Assembly: GCA_037833965.1 (NCBI GenBank) | Contig: AP031355.1 | Coordinates: 12,983,501-13,047,500, forward strand | Source of the DNA: Marchantia polymorpha subsp. ruderalis | Lineage: Eukaryota; Streptophyta; Marchantiopsida; Marchantiales; Marchantiaceae | Length of the DNA: 64,000 nucleotides | Reading direction: 5' to 3' | Shown: positions 10,216 through 19,773 of the stretch, one piece after another | How the letters are laid out: the number at the start of each line of letters is the position of its first letter | Numbering within the stretch: position 1 is the stretch's first letter | Translations under genes and position numbers: made by a program | Notes under the pieces: model-generated | Told to the model about the DNA's origin: nothing | Database searches by the model: none | What the model saw: only the letters and a program-made list of their open reading frames with translations

Positions 10216-11960
10216 GCAACGCCGTTTGCTCGTTGATTTGGTGGTTGTTACAACACTTGTTAGCTCATTGCCTACCGGAACGGTAGTGGCAATGGCTGGG
10301 GGCGATAGGCGAGATATTTGTCATCCTTGGAGTTCATGGGACGAGACAAGAGTACTTGCTAGAATGGGCGCCCATGCAGCTGGAGATGTTGGTCACGTGG
10401 AGGTTGCTACAAAGGAGGGTACGGAGAGCCCTTCTTTGGAGGATGTGGCATAGCAACCATTGACAGTATCGCCTCCCTCTTGTGTGTCCATGGCGAGGAG
10501 TGGGAGCCATCGATTGATTCTCAGATCACCAGCAGAGAGAGGCGACGGTTGACACAATTCCTACGTGACTATAGGAGTTGTTTTGCCTTCAGTATGAAGG
10601 AGTTGGGTACTTTGATTGGACCCGGCATACGGATAGAGTTGGTTAGTGATACGCCAATCTTCCGTCGTACCTATCGATATAGTGATATGGAAAAGGACTT
10701 GATTCAGAGTCGGACGTTGAAGTTGTTGGAGGCTGGGTTAGTGGAGTTGTCGCATGGTGAGTATGCTTCAGCCACTATTATGCCGGCGAAGAAGGATGTA
10801 CATGGCAACTACACGGTCAGGCGCATGTGTGAAGACTACCTTCCTATCAATCGGCAGACGAAGGCCGATAAGTATGTCATGCCTACACTCGAGGAGATCT
10901 TCGATGTGGTGGGACATGCGAGGATGTTTAGTAATTTGGATCTTCGGGTAGGATACCATCAGTTGCCGATTCGGAAGGAGGACAAGGCCAAGACAGCGTT
11001 TTGAGGTGTCAACTCCCACGGCAAGGATTGTTTGTATCAGTGGCGATTCTTACCCTTTGGATTGAAGAATGCACCTGCCGAGTTCCAGAGAGTGATGGAC
11101 AGGATTCTAGCGGGGCTAGATTTTGTCAGATGTTACATTAATGATATCTTGGTGTTTAGCGACACGGTGGAGCAACACCATATACATTTGCAGATTGTGC
11201 TTGAGCGGGTGAGGGCTCATGGTTTGCGGTTACATCCTTGGAAGTGTAAGTTCTTCCAGAAGAAGGTGGAGTACTTGGGTCATGTTATTTACCAAGGTGG
11301 TTTGGGAGTTCAGCAGGCAAAGGTGGAGGCTATTGCGCGCATTCCTCGTCCAGCGGATGTGAGTATAGTTCGTGCATTCATGGGTTTGGCGAACTATTAC
11401 CGCAGGTATGTGAAGGGATTCAGCGCTATAGCGAAGTTTTTGAACCAGTTGCTGAAGTTGGATCAGGAGTGGCAATGGGGAGATGAGCAGGAAAGAGCTT
11501 TTGTTGAGCTCAAGGCCAGGTTGGTGGCCGCTCCCATCTTGAGGAGACCTATCAGAGGTCGTCCATACCACTTGCACACTCATTCGAGTATGTTGGGACT
11601 TGGAGCGGTGTTGACGAAGTGTGATGATGAGAGCAAGGAGTTTGTGGTTGTGTACGCTAGTTGTTCGAACAATGCAACAGAGTCGCGGTATAGTTCGTAC
11701 AAGGGAGAGTGTTTGGCAGCGGTGTGGGCTGTGGCACACTTCAGGTGTTACTTGTTTGGTACACAGTTTACCCTTGTTACTGATCATCAGCCGCTCAAGT
11801 GGTTGATGGAGTCCGACAAGCTCACAAGGAAGCTTGCACGGTGGGCTCTCATCTTACAAGAGTACGACTTTTAGGTGTTGCATAGGCCTGGAGTTGCGAA
11901 CTTGGATGCCGACGGTTTGAGTTGGAACCCATGCACTAGCCAGGAGGATGACACTAGAGC
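10216..11960 (+). pseudogene. Element B reverse transcriptase and RNase H
   Basis: After the methyltransferase a linker runs in the same frame to a TAG at 10451. The RT lies one frame away, starting near 10444-10480. RT motifs: IFRRTYRYS, GLVELSHGEYASATIMPAKKD, RMCEDYLPINRQTKADKY, MPTLEEIFDVVG, LPFGLKNAPAEFQRVMD. The catalytic box is Y-I-N-D at 11134-11145 instead of YxDD, a GAT to AAT change that removes one essential Asp. RNase H begins HLHTHSSMLGLGAVL, with His at 11581 where the catalytic Asp is expected, then YKGECLAAVWAV and VTDHQPLKWL. Stops are TGA 11002 (from TGG) and TAG 11872 (from CAG). Confidence 0.9.
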
Positions 11961-13154
11961 TAGGTGGCATGGTGAGCTTGATGAGGAGACGGTGCCCGGT
12001 TGGCATGCATCTGCCTTCATGTGTTGGTTACGTGGAGCCTCTAGCAGTGATGACCACTTAACATCTTACTCTAGTGAGAGAGTAGATAGTCAATCTTTGG
12101 ATCCTGTGGTTGAGGATGGTGGTATGGATCAGCGTGATGTTCACGATGATGTCTTGGAGTTGGAGTTCCTATGGACCAGTATGGTGCCAAGCACAGTGGG
12201 TGCCAAGGAGCGAGATCGTGTTCTCCAGCGGGCGAAGAGATACCGATTGGAGGGGTCACATGTTCTCCGAGTGTGGGAGGACGGTAGGTTACGAGTAGTA
12301 CCCCATCCATCTCAGAGAGCACGCATTGTGAGGCATGCTCATGAGGAGTTGGGACATTTTGGAGTGAAGCATACGTACAGCTTACTCCTTGGTTAGTATT
12401 GGTGACGTGGTATGCATACGCAAATACAGCAGTTGGTATCACGTTGCATGGTTTGTGACCGAGTGAGGGCATCGTTCAATGCCCCGACATCAGAGTTACA
12501 TTCCATGATAGGTATATCATGGAATTGGGTTACCGCTGGAGTTTGGACTTTGCTAGACCACTACCTTTGACTACACGACATTATCGGTATGTGTTGGTGA
12601 TGGTGGAGCATTTCTACAAGTGGATTGAGTTGGTGGCATTACCTGACAAGGCGAGTGAGGGAGTAGCATATGCTTTCCTTGACAGGGTGCTTAGTCACTT
12701 TGGTGCAACAGCTGAGGTGTTGACCGATCAGGGGACAGAGTTCCAGGGTGAGTTTCAGGTCTTGTGTGACAAGACGCTGATTGATCATCGGACTACTTCC
12801 CTAGATCATCCAGAGGCGCATGGTCTGGCTAAGCGGGTTGTACAGACGGTGAAAAGAGCGTTGCGCAAGTATGGCTTACAGAAGGGGCATCTTGGAGACT
12901 GGTATATTCAGTTATCATGGCTGGCCATGGGATATTGATTCAGTCGTCAAGCATCCTTGGCTTCGTTTTCAGCATATTTTCTATTGTACGGCCGAGATCC
13001 AGACTTGCCAGCAGCGATTCATCGTGAGTCTAGCAAGGTGCTGAACCTTGATGATCCAGATATGTGGGTGAGAGTGTGTTCTCAACGTGCAGTGCTCTTT
13101 TGGAGAGTTATGCATGCAGCCTTTGAGAACCTTGCGATTGCTCAGCAGTTGTGA
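11961..13154 (+). pseudogene. Element B integrase
   Basis: An HHCC zinc finger spans about 12332-12470 (HAHEELGHFGVKH, later CMVCDRVRA) and is broken by TAG 12394 and TGA 12403. A frame change before 12519 leads into the DDE core: YRWSLDFA (Asp codon 12546), VLTDQGTEF (Asp near 12725) and HGLAKRVVQ. There AAG at 12831 gives Lys in place of the catalytic Glu, again a G to A change. SLASFSAYFLLYGRDPDLP follows after a TGA at 12936. The frame ends in ENLAIAQQL at 13154. The usual C-terminal region (basic domain, chromodomain or other module) is not present. Confidence 0.88.
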
Positions 13155-13263
13155 TATCTTTGTGTGTGCACACTCTCGTTCCTTATGTATGTATATGTGA
13201 GTTGTGAGTAGAGCATGTCAGCGATGTATGATGTATGGCGATACCGAGTCGCACGACAATTCT

Positions 13264-13552
13264 CCTCGTGCAAAAACTCTATATTAGCACAATGTCTCCT
13301 AAAACTCTACTAAAAAGTGATTTTAATCAACACATCATCCGGATTAAATCTTGACAATCTCATACTTTTAAAATAAAGTTGATAGAATAGACATATATAT
13401 AGGGTTAACAGAAAATAATTGGTGTATTGTACTTGTTATTCTCACGCAAAATCTTTAAATGAGCACAATGTTTCTTAAATCTCTATTAAGAAGTGATTTT
13501 AATCTACACATCAACCGGCTTAAATCTTGACAAGCTCATACTTTTTAAAGTT
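13264..13552 (+). repeat. Two-copy direct repeat, period about 176 bp
   Basis: Copies at about 13264-13382 and 13439-13552 share GCACAATG (13287 and 13463), AAGTGATTTTAATC, ACACATCA, TTAAATCTTGACAA and CTCATACTTTT in the same order. They are about 80% alike by eye. The repeat starts about 110 bp after element B breaks off. It may be a satellite fragment or two pieces of an eroded transposon end. Confidence 0.7.
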
Positions 13553-13554
13553 AA

Positions 13555-15300
13555 CACGTGATGATGTTGCTATGTTTTACTTTGTGCTCTATCACTTGAT
13601 TTGCAGCAAAATATAATCCATTCAAACTATCACAATGAAGATTGATCATCTCTTTTATCAATACCATCTCAATGATAAACCTTCATCAAAAAGCTTTTTC
13701 TTGATTTTACTTTTGTTACATGTTCAGATTCTATTACGAATTGAATCACATATTTTTGCAAAGGAAAATCTAACCAATGACTCCATTATTAAGTATATAC
13801 ACATGGTCAATTGTAAATTTGCTTCTGTTCTTGTTCATAATTTGTATCAATGTAGCTTTGCAAGGATTTGACATCATCTTATAAACCATCAAAAAACAAT
13901 CCTTAATATTTTTGATGACCTCATGTTACTCATGCATTTACTTTGTAACTTTTAAAATCATCTTCCTTGATTTAACATATATATCTGCTCATTATGTCCA
14001 TAGCAAGAGTAATATCAAATTATATGCATATTATTAAATATATGAAGCTATCAATTACTTTGTCATAAAAGATCGATGACATGTTTTCCTTTTTCAATGA
14101 CATTGATTGTACATTTAGATTTCAAAAACTATATTTATTTAAAATTTAGATTTCAAAATTCAGGATTGAGGCCAAAAAATCTTAAATGTTTTAAATTTAG
14201 ACTTTAATGTTAATTTGTTGCTTTTAGCTTTTAGCTTTTTGTTAGGTCATGAAAATGTTTTTCCACTTTTCATCAAGTCACAATGACACTAATACACTTT
14301 ACTTTGTATCACAGAAAAATCAATTGGATTCTTTGCTAGGTCATAAGAATATTTTTTCTCTTCTTGTCAGGTCACAAAGACATCATTTTGCATCTCGGCA
14401 AATCACAAGTACCGTTATTTTGCTTCTTTTTAGAAAGAATTTGTCTTACGACAATCAAATAGATTAAAATTTTGTTTCAAGCTTCTCAAATATCAATGTG
14501 ATGACTTGATTCACGCTTTATTTATATGTTGCTTCTCAAACGTCAAAGCTTAAGACTTTAAAGTTCTTTCAACTCGTATTTTTTTCATGATTTCTTTAAT
14601 CTTTTTATTGGCATGTGTCATTTTGCTTCATCAATTAGCTTCAATTTATTTTTTGCAACATTATTGAAACATGACATGTGCATGTGAGCATTAGGAAGTT
14701 GGTTTATGCCCTCCACACATACAATCTTTATGATAAAGTATTGAGTTTTATCTATCTTTTAAAGGTGTTGTTCAAACATATTAGTCAAAGTTCTCCAAAT
14801 AAACCAATTGTTTATGATTGTTCTGCATGAAAAATTCATTATCATTCAAATAATTCAGTACTTTGTTTCATAATGACTAATTCCTCTTTGTTCCATAGCC
14901 ATCATTTTTTGGGAGAAGAAAGTATCTAGTCATTTATGCCCTCATTTCAATTGAAGTTTGCTATTCACTTTTGATCTAATGTCTAAATAGTCAAATTTAT
15001 ATATCAATAAGGATCAAATCATTTGAGTATAATTTTTTATAACAAAGAATTTTTTAAGCTTGAAAAGCTAACTTTTGAACTATTTTTTTCCTTCAATTTT
15101 GAATATTTATTAGCATGGATGTTAAAGTTTTAGTTAAATGAGCAAATTTTTCACAAATCTATAATATAAACTGTTAAAACACTTTTAAGTTTAATTTCAT
15201 ACTCAATTACTTTATAAGAGTACTTTTATTTTCTTACTTATAATTTGAAATCCATCTATTGTCATTTTATAATTCACAGAATCTACTTCTAACTTGCCAA
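13555..15300. other. AT-rich region without a gene
   Basis: No supported coding sequence. One internal near-repeat (AGGTCA...TTTTT...GTCACAA) occurs at about 14243-14290 and 14338-14385. The composition fits old, heavily mutated transposon DNA. Confidence 0.5.
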
Positions 15301-16060
15301 TAGGCCTCGACAAGGTAAGGTAAAATACCTTTTACTCAAGTATTAAAGGTAAAAGTTAGGGGTAAAGGTGCGAAGATAACCAATGCATAAGACAGAGGGT
15401 AGAATAAAGGTAATTTTGATTTACCTATCCCTTTATTCGAGTAATTATCCGTTAAATTAATGGCTCGGTGTGAAGTTAATCAAAATCAAAGATAGAGTAT
15501 AGGTAATGCAGGTTTACCTACCCCTTACTCAAATTTTTAGCCGTTAAGTTAGCAGCTTTATTAATTGCATTCTTGAGTTGTGTTTCTTGACTTGCCGATA
15601 ATTCGATGAAGTTGGGATCTTCGTTAATTGCCTTCATGTGCGGCGTTTGTTCACTTTTGGTTAATTTGGTTAATTTTGCCGCCCGAGTGAGCATACCTAT
15701 TTGCCACTTTAATCCAAAAACAATTTGAAATAAATAAGTTTATTTTTATTGGTGTAATTATCAAGTAAATTCATAAATACAAGTAAAATGTATTATTTAC
15801 TCTTATTGGATAATTATCTGGTTAACGGGGAAAGTAAAGGCAAAGTGTATTTTTTATTTTTATTGGGTAATTATGTGGTTAATGTGTAAAGTAAAGATGA
15901 AGAGTATTTTTCATTCTTATTGAGTAATTATCCGGTTAACGAGTAAAGTCAAGGTAAAATATATTTTATTGAATAATTACTTCTTTAACCAATGTGATAA
16001 ATGTAGGAGTAAAGGAAAGGTAGAAAATATTTTATTATCCGTTAAACATTTATCTTATCT
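15300..16060. repeat. Diverged minisatellite with GTAATTATCCGGTTAA-type units
   Basis: Between about 15745 and 16045 there are four or five tandem units of roughly 58-70 bp built on TTATTG-GTAATTAT-GGTTAA-GTAAAG-AAAGTGTATTTTT. Further diverged relatives lie at about 15400-15460 and 15500-15550, where GGTAA/TTACC stretches also pair as inverted repeats. No coding potential is seen. Confidence 0.65.
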
Positions 16061-16319
16061 TGCCCAATTCTACTTGCCAAATTCATGTTCTAAAACTTTG
16101 ATATATAATTCATTTTCTATATATCAAGCACACAGATTTATTAACATGATATCTATAGCATGATAGTCACGAATGTATAAATTAGCCTATAATTCATACC
16201 TTATAGGAGACATACTTATCCGATTTGACAATATTTTAGTACTTGATTTTTATCATTTAAGGTAGATACTTGACGCTCATCAACAATAACATGTTATTAT
16301 AATTTTTATCTTTAGGAAT

Positions 16320-16700
16320 TTGCTCCATCTATACTAAAATTCTCTTTGTGTAACATCACCTATCACATAATCATCAATCTTCTTGTTCACAACATCTATT
16401 GGTGGAGATTTTTCCTTAACCAGGGAACTTGAGATCTTGTTCACTTTTTCAACGATATGGACTCATTAAAGAATATCCTACGAACAATAATTCAATCTCA
16501 TAACTCATAATCCTTCACATCATTAGCACATCCAAGAAAAGTACCATTCTTGAATATAGAATCCAAATATATAATTTTTTGTGTAGACATGAGGGAAAAA
16601 CTTGTACAATCAAAATTTTTCAAACAATCATAATCAACCATTTGTTTGTGATTCAATTCAAATGATGCACTAGAAAAAAAATAAACTAAATTTATTTTAA
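16320..16700 (-). mobile_element. Ty1/copia pol remnant (post-integrase region), antisense
   Basis: Read on the minus strand this gives a copia-specific block downstream of the integrase core: LDSIFKNGTFLGCANDVKDYEL followed soon by FNESISLKK. It resembles the common K-FLGY-D-VKGYRLWDP and F-E-S pattern, with stops and frame changes. It is strongly AT-shifted. Confidence 0.65.
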
Positions 16701-16869
16701 TGTGAGAACTTCAACCTAAAATTCATAAGATGTGTCAAATTGGCTCAACATGCTTTGATCTTACGACTGATTTCAATCAAAGTTTACCTTACATGTTTTT
16801 TAGTAGTTTATTATGAATCTTGAAGAGAAAAACCCATTTACATATACTTTTACACAATTTTTGCACTCA

Positions 16870-17340
16870 TCATTCATTCATTCATCAACATTTTATGGTG
16901 ATAGTGTAATTCAACCTTTTATTTATGAAACAAGTTTTATCGCAATAAATTCTTCAAACTTGGTTGCAAGAATTTTTTCTAATTTTTTATTTAAATTATT
17001 AAAAAAATTATCATGGTTTCATATGGTGATTATTACTCAACTTAATTATACTAAAATAAAACTTGTTATGCTTGATTTAATTTCTCACTACATGACAACA
17101 TGTCATTGAAATACCTACATTTTTTAGAAGTTTTTTTTTCCTAGGTTGAGGTGGCTACATGCCATTGAAAACCTTGAAAGTTCTAGAAATTTCACTTACC
17201 ACTATGTCAATTTTAGATTTAGTCTTACCAATCAAATTTATATTATTTGGTCAAATCAATCAAAACTAAAATATAGTCAAAGTTTTTTACTCCTTAAAAT
17301 TTGATATGAGACAAAATAAAAATAGTCACTCATACTTTTT
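16870..17340 (-). repeat. Eroded LTR related to the element B LTR, antisense
   Basis: The reverse complement of the element B LTR aligns here over several hundred bases. CCAAGGTTGAGGTGG (from 7373-7387) matches CCTAGGTTGAGGTGG at 17140. GTGGCAACATGCCATTGG matches ATGACAACATGTCATTGA at 17092. TTATCATAGTAACATGTGGTAA has a counterpart near 17010, and CCAAACTTGCTTGAGAG near 16955. Most differences are C to T or G to A. Extrapolated full ends would be near 16750 and 17530, but those margins are too diverged to fix by eye. It could be a solo LTR or one end of an older element B relative. Confidence 0.7.
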
Positions 17341-18319
17341 TATGTATCTTATTATTCTGCAATTCACACATACAACTATATATAGACAATTCTATTTTCC
17401 ATATGTAGTTGTATGTGTATAATAGACAATATACTTTTACTTAGCTAAACTTATTCATATCTAAATTAACCATTGTTAATATATTTGATTCTTTTTATAA
17501 CAAATTACACATACAACTACTGATTTTATAATATTTGCAATCTTTTCCAACACTATTTGTTTGAAATTTTTAAAAATAGCATTTTTTTGCAAATTATAAA
17601 TCGTGACAAGATGAAAAATAATATTCTTCATTTTGCAGCAACTTTGAAAATATAATTCTTCTCATTTTTCATATGTAAATATGTCATCTTGTTTCTAGTT
17701 TTAGTCTCAACTTGGACTTTTCAATTTGTACAAATTGTAAAAACCTCAAAAAATTTTGTGATGAAATAAATTCAAATAATCTTGAGTTTTCAATATTAAA
17801 TGATATATACTAAAAATTTAATCAAAGTGAGGATTTTGAGAAAAATTTCAACTTGTCATTGTATCCATACTCAAAAATCTTCTTAGAACTGTGAATTTCA
17901 ACATAAAAGGTTTAGCTATGATGTATTTTTATCATGTATTCTCACATCAAGCATTCATTTCTTAGAGTTTTATACAAATTCATTTGATTTAAACATTTAA
18001 AAAAATCAAGTTCTTTCTCATATTAAGTATAAATCTGATTTAAAACACTGCAAGTTGGATTATATCAAACATTTAAATCTTGATAAATGCAATATATTCA
18101 ATCATATATGATTGATCATTTACAATAAGAACTAAATTGTTTGATCTAACATAGAAGAAAAGATTTCTCTTGTGTAACAAATGTGATAAGAACAAAAATT
18201 GTTTAGAATCCATATATCATCAACCTTCCTTATAAAATGCATATGACATGTCTCTAGCATCATAGTTTAACTTTCAACAAGTTTTTTTTGAAAGTTCAAA
18301 TCCTTGAGTCACATTAGTT

Positions 18320-18900
18320 AAAGGCTGATCAACCTTTAATCTACACATGGCAATCCTTTTTGACATGGCCACTCATGGCGCATTTTTAACACACCACTGT
18401 CAACTTGTCGATGTATTCATCCCTAAATTTGGATTTATTTTAAAACCAATTTATTTGATATTTTTTTCATTTTTTGAATATGATCAACCTCGCATCACAT
18501 TAAATTCCATACTGGAAAAACATTTGGAGCTGATGACAATTTTTTATTTTATAAATCATTAGTAAAAAAAAACTTACAAATTTCTTGTAAATGTTTGTGT
18601 GACTATCACAATCAAATAACACACATGACATTTAATAATAGGAAACATTGAATTAACTCAAGACATGAAGAATTTCTCTAACATCATTAATATACTTCAA
18701 GATCTTGAAGATTAGTGATAAGATCACCAAACATATCAATGTAATGTTGGATCTTTGTGTCAAAATTTATCATTTTAAAACATATAAGCTTCAAGAAAAC
18801 ATAAAGCATGTGGGACAACTTTTTGTGATGTATACGTCTTTCAAACATTTCAAACAATATAGTACAATCGTCATACTCATATACTTGCTTTAGACACATA
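18320..18900 (-). mobile_element. Ty1/copia gag remnant with zinc knuckle, antisense
   Basis: The minus-strand frame 18899-18687 has a copia gag pattern: FKMINFDTKIQHYIDMFGDL and ITNLQDLEVY, like the helical segment that precedes the knuckle in plant copia gags. Further along, near 18360, a CCHC-type stretch reads KCAMSGHVKKDCH after an in-frame stop where another residue once stood. With the pol remnant at 16.3-16.7 kb it suggests one old antisense copia element, interrupted by the LTR relative at about 17 kb. Confidence 0.6.
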
Positions 18901-19770
18901 TTATTGTAACATTAATATCGAACTTACTAAATTATATTTTTAGTATATAAAAATTTGATATCTAAAAATTTTCATTTATTTTTATTATTGTGTTTTCAAA
19001 TTAACATACTAATGATAGCAAAATGTTATAGTGATGAATATTTCATATATTTATCACAAATAATTTTGACATTCATATTTTTACAAGATAATGTTTTTTT
19101 ATATACATGTTAGATCTATTTTGATTGATGTAGAATATAAATTTTTTTGGCAATATTTTATATTACTTTTTGCTTTTTGATCATGTTATATATTTTAAAA
19201 AAATTCAAAACTAGAAACTAAAATTCACAAATATCGTAAGTCTAACATAAAAAAATTTTGAGTTTTTAGGAATAAATTCAATTTAGATTAAATATATTGT
19301 AATATAGATGTCACGGTTTAACAGTCTATTGAGAAGTTTTACTTCTTAGGCACATGTCATATCCAGAAGACGCTCCAAGTGCTAAGTCCGAAGGTATCAC
19401 ATTGCAGGGTGAAATCACACTCAAAACTTGAAATTCATCCAATAGGTCACTACAAAAGTCGCACACAACTTTGTAATTGATATTAAGGGGGGAAATTCCC
19501 AAGATTACACACTTAACCGACTGCACCGAGCTTCAAATGTATAGATTTCCTTAAATCCTGAGATACACTATACACCACTCAGAACATCCGAATTGGACTC
19601 TGTACTTAAGAAGCAATATCTTCGAGAAACTGAATAACTCGCACACAGTAACAAAACACACAATTCACTAACGCGCGGAGGACTGCAGGCTGAAAACTGA
19701 GAAATGGACTAATGAAAAAGTACTCCAAAGGCAAAGCCTTTGGTCTCTTTATTCCTAACTAACACCGAAG
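18901..19770. other. Boundary between AT-rich DNA and transposon-like ORF
   Basis: Composition changes from very AT-rich to balanced near 19320. The segment 19320-19760 holds no recognisable coding domain. It could include the terminal repeat of the antisense element whose ORF lies at 19.8-21.9 kb, but no matching repeat was found on the far side. Confidence 0.35.
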
Positions 19771-19773
19771 ATG

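Larger units (their letters stand above)
6995..13155 (+). mobile_element. Element B: Ty3/gypsy retrotransposon carrying a DNA cytosine-5 methyltransferase
   Basis: Order read from the sequence: 5' LTR, primer-binding-like site, short leader ORF, retropepsin, cytosine-5 DNA methyltransferase, RT, RNase H, HHCC zinc finger, DDE integrase. The polyprotein is broken by at least ten stops and three frame changes. The RT, RNase H and integrase active sites each carry a damaging substitution, so this copy is dead. The 3' end is lost in the integrase C-terminal region near 13154 and no 3' LTR follows. No classic gag or CCHC knuckle is seen. DNMT-bearing retrotransposons have been reported from charophyte algae and dinoflagellates (recalled, not checked). 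Here the host looks like a land plant. Confidence 0.9.

Noticed and set aside
11230-11787. 185-codon minus-strand frame
   Set aside because: Shadow of the RT/RNase H coding sequence of element B.
13155-13260. 3' LTR of element B
   Set aside because: Compared with 6995-7776; no shared blocks.
15300-16060. CRISPR-like array
   Set aside because: Units are diverged, have no constant repeat/variable spacer structure, and the genome is eukaryotic.
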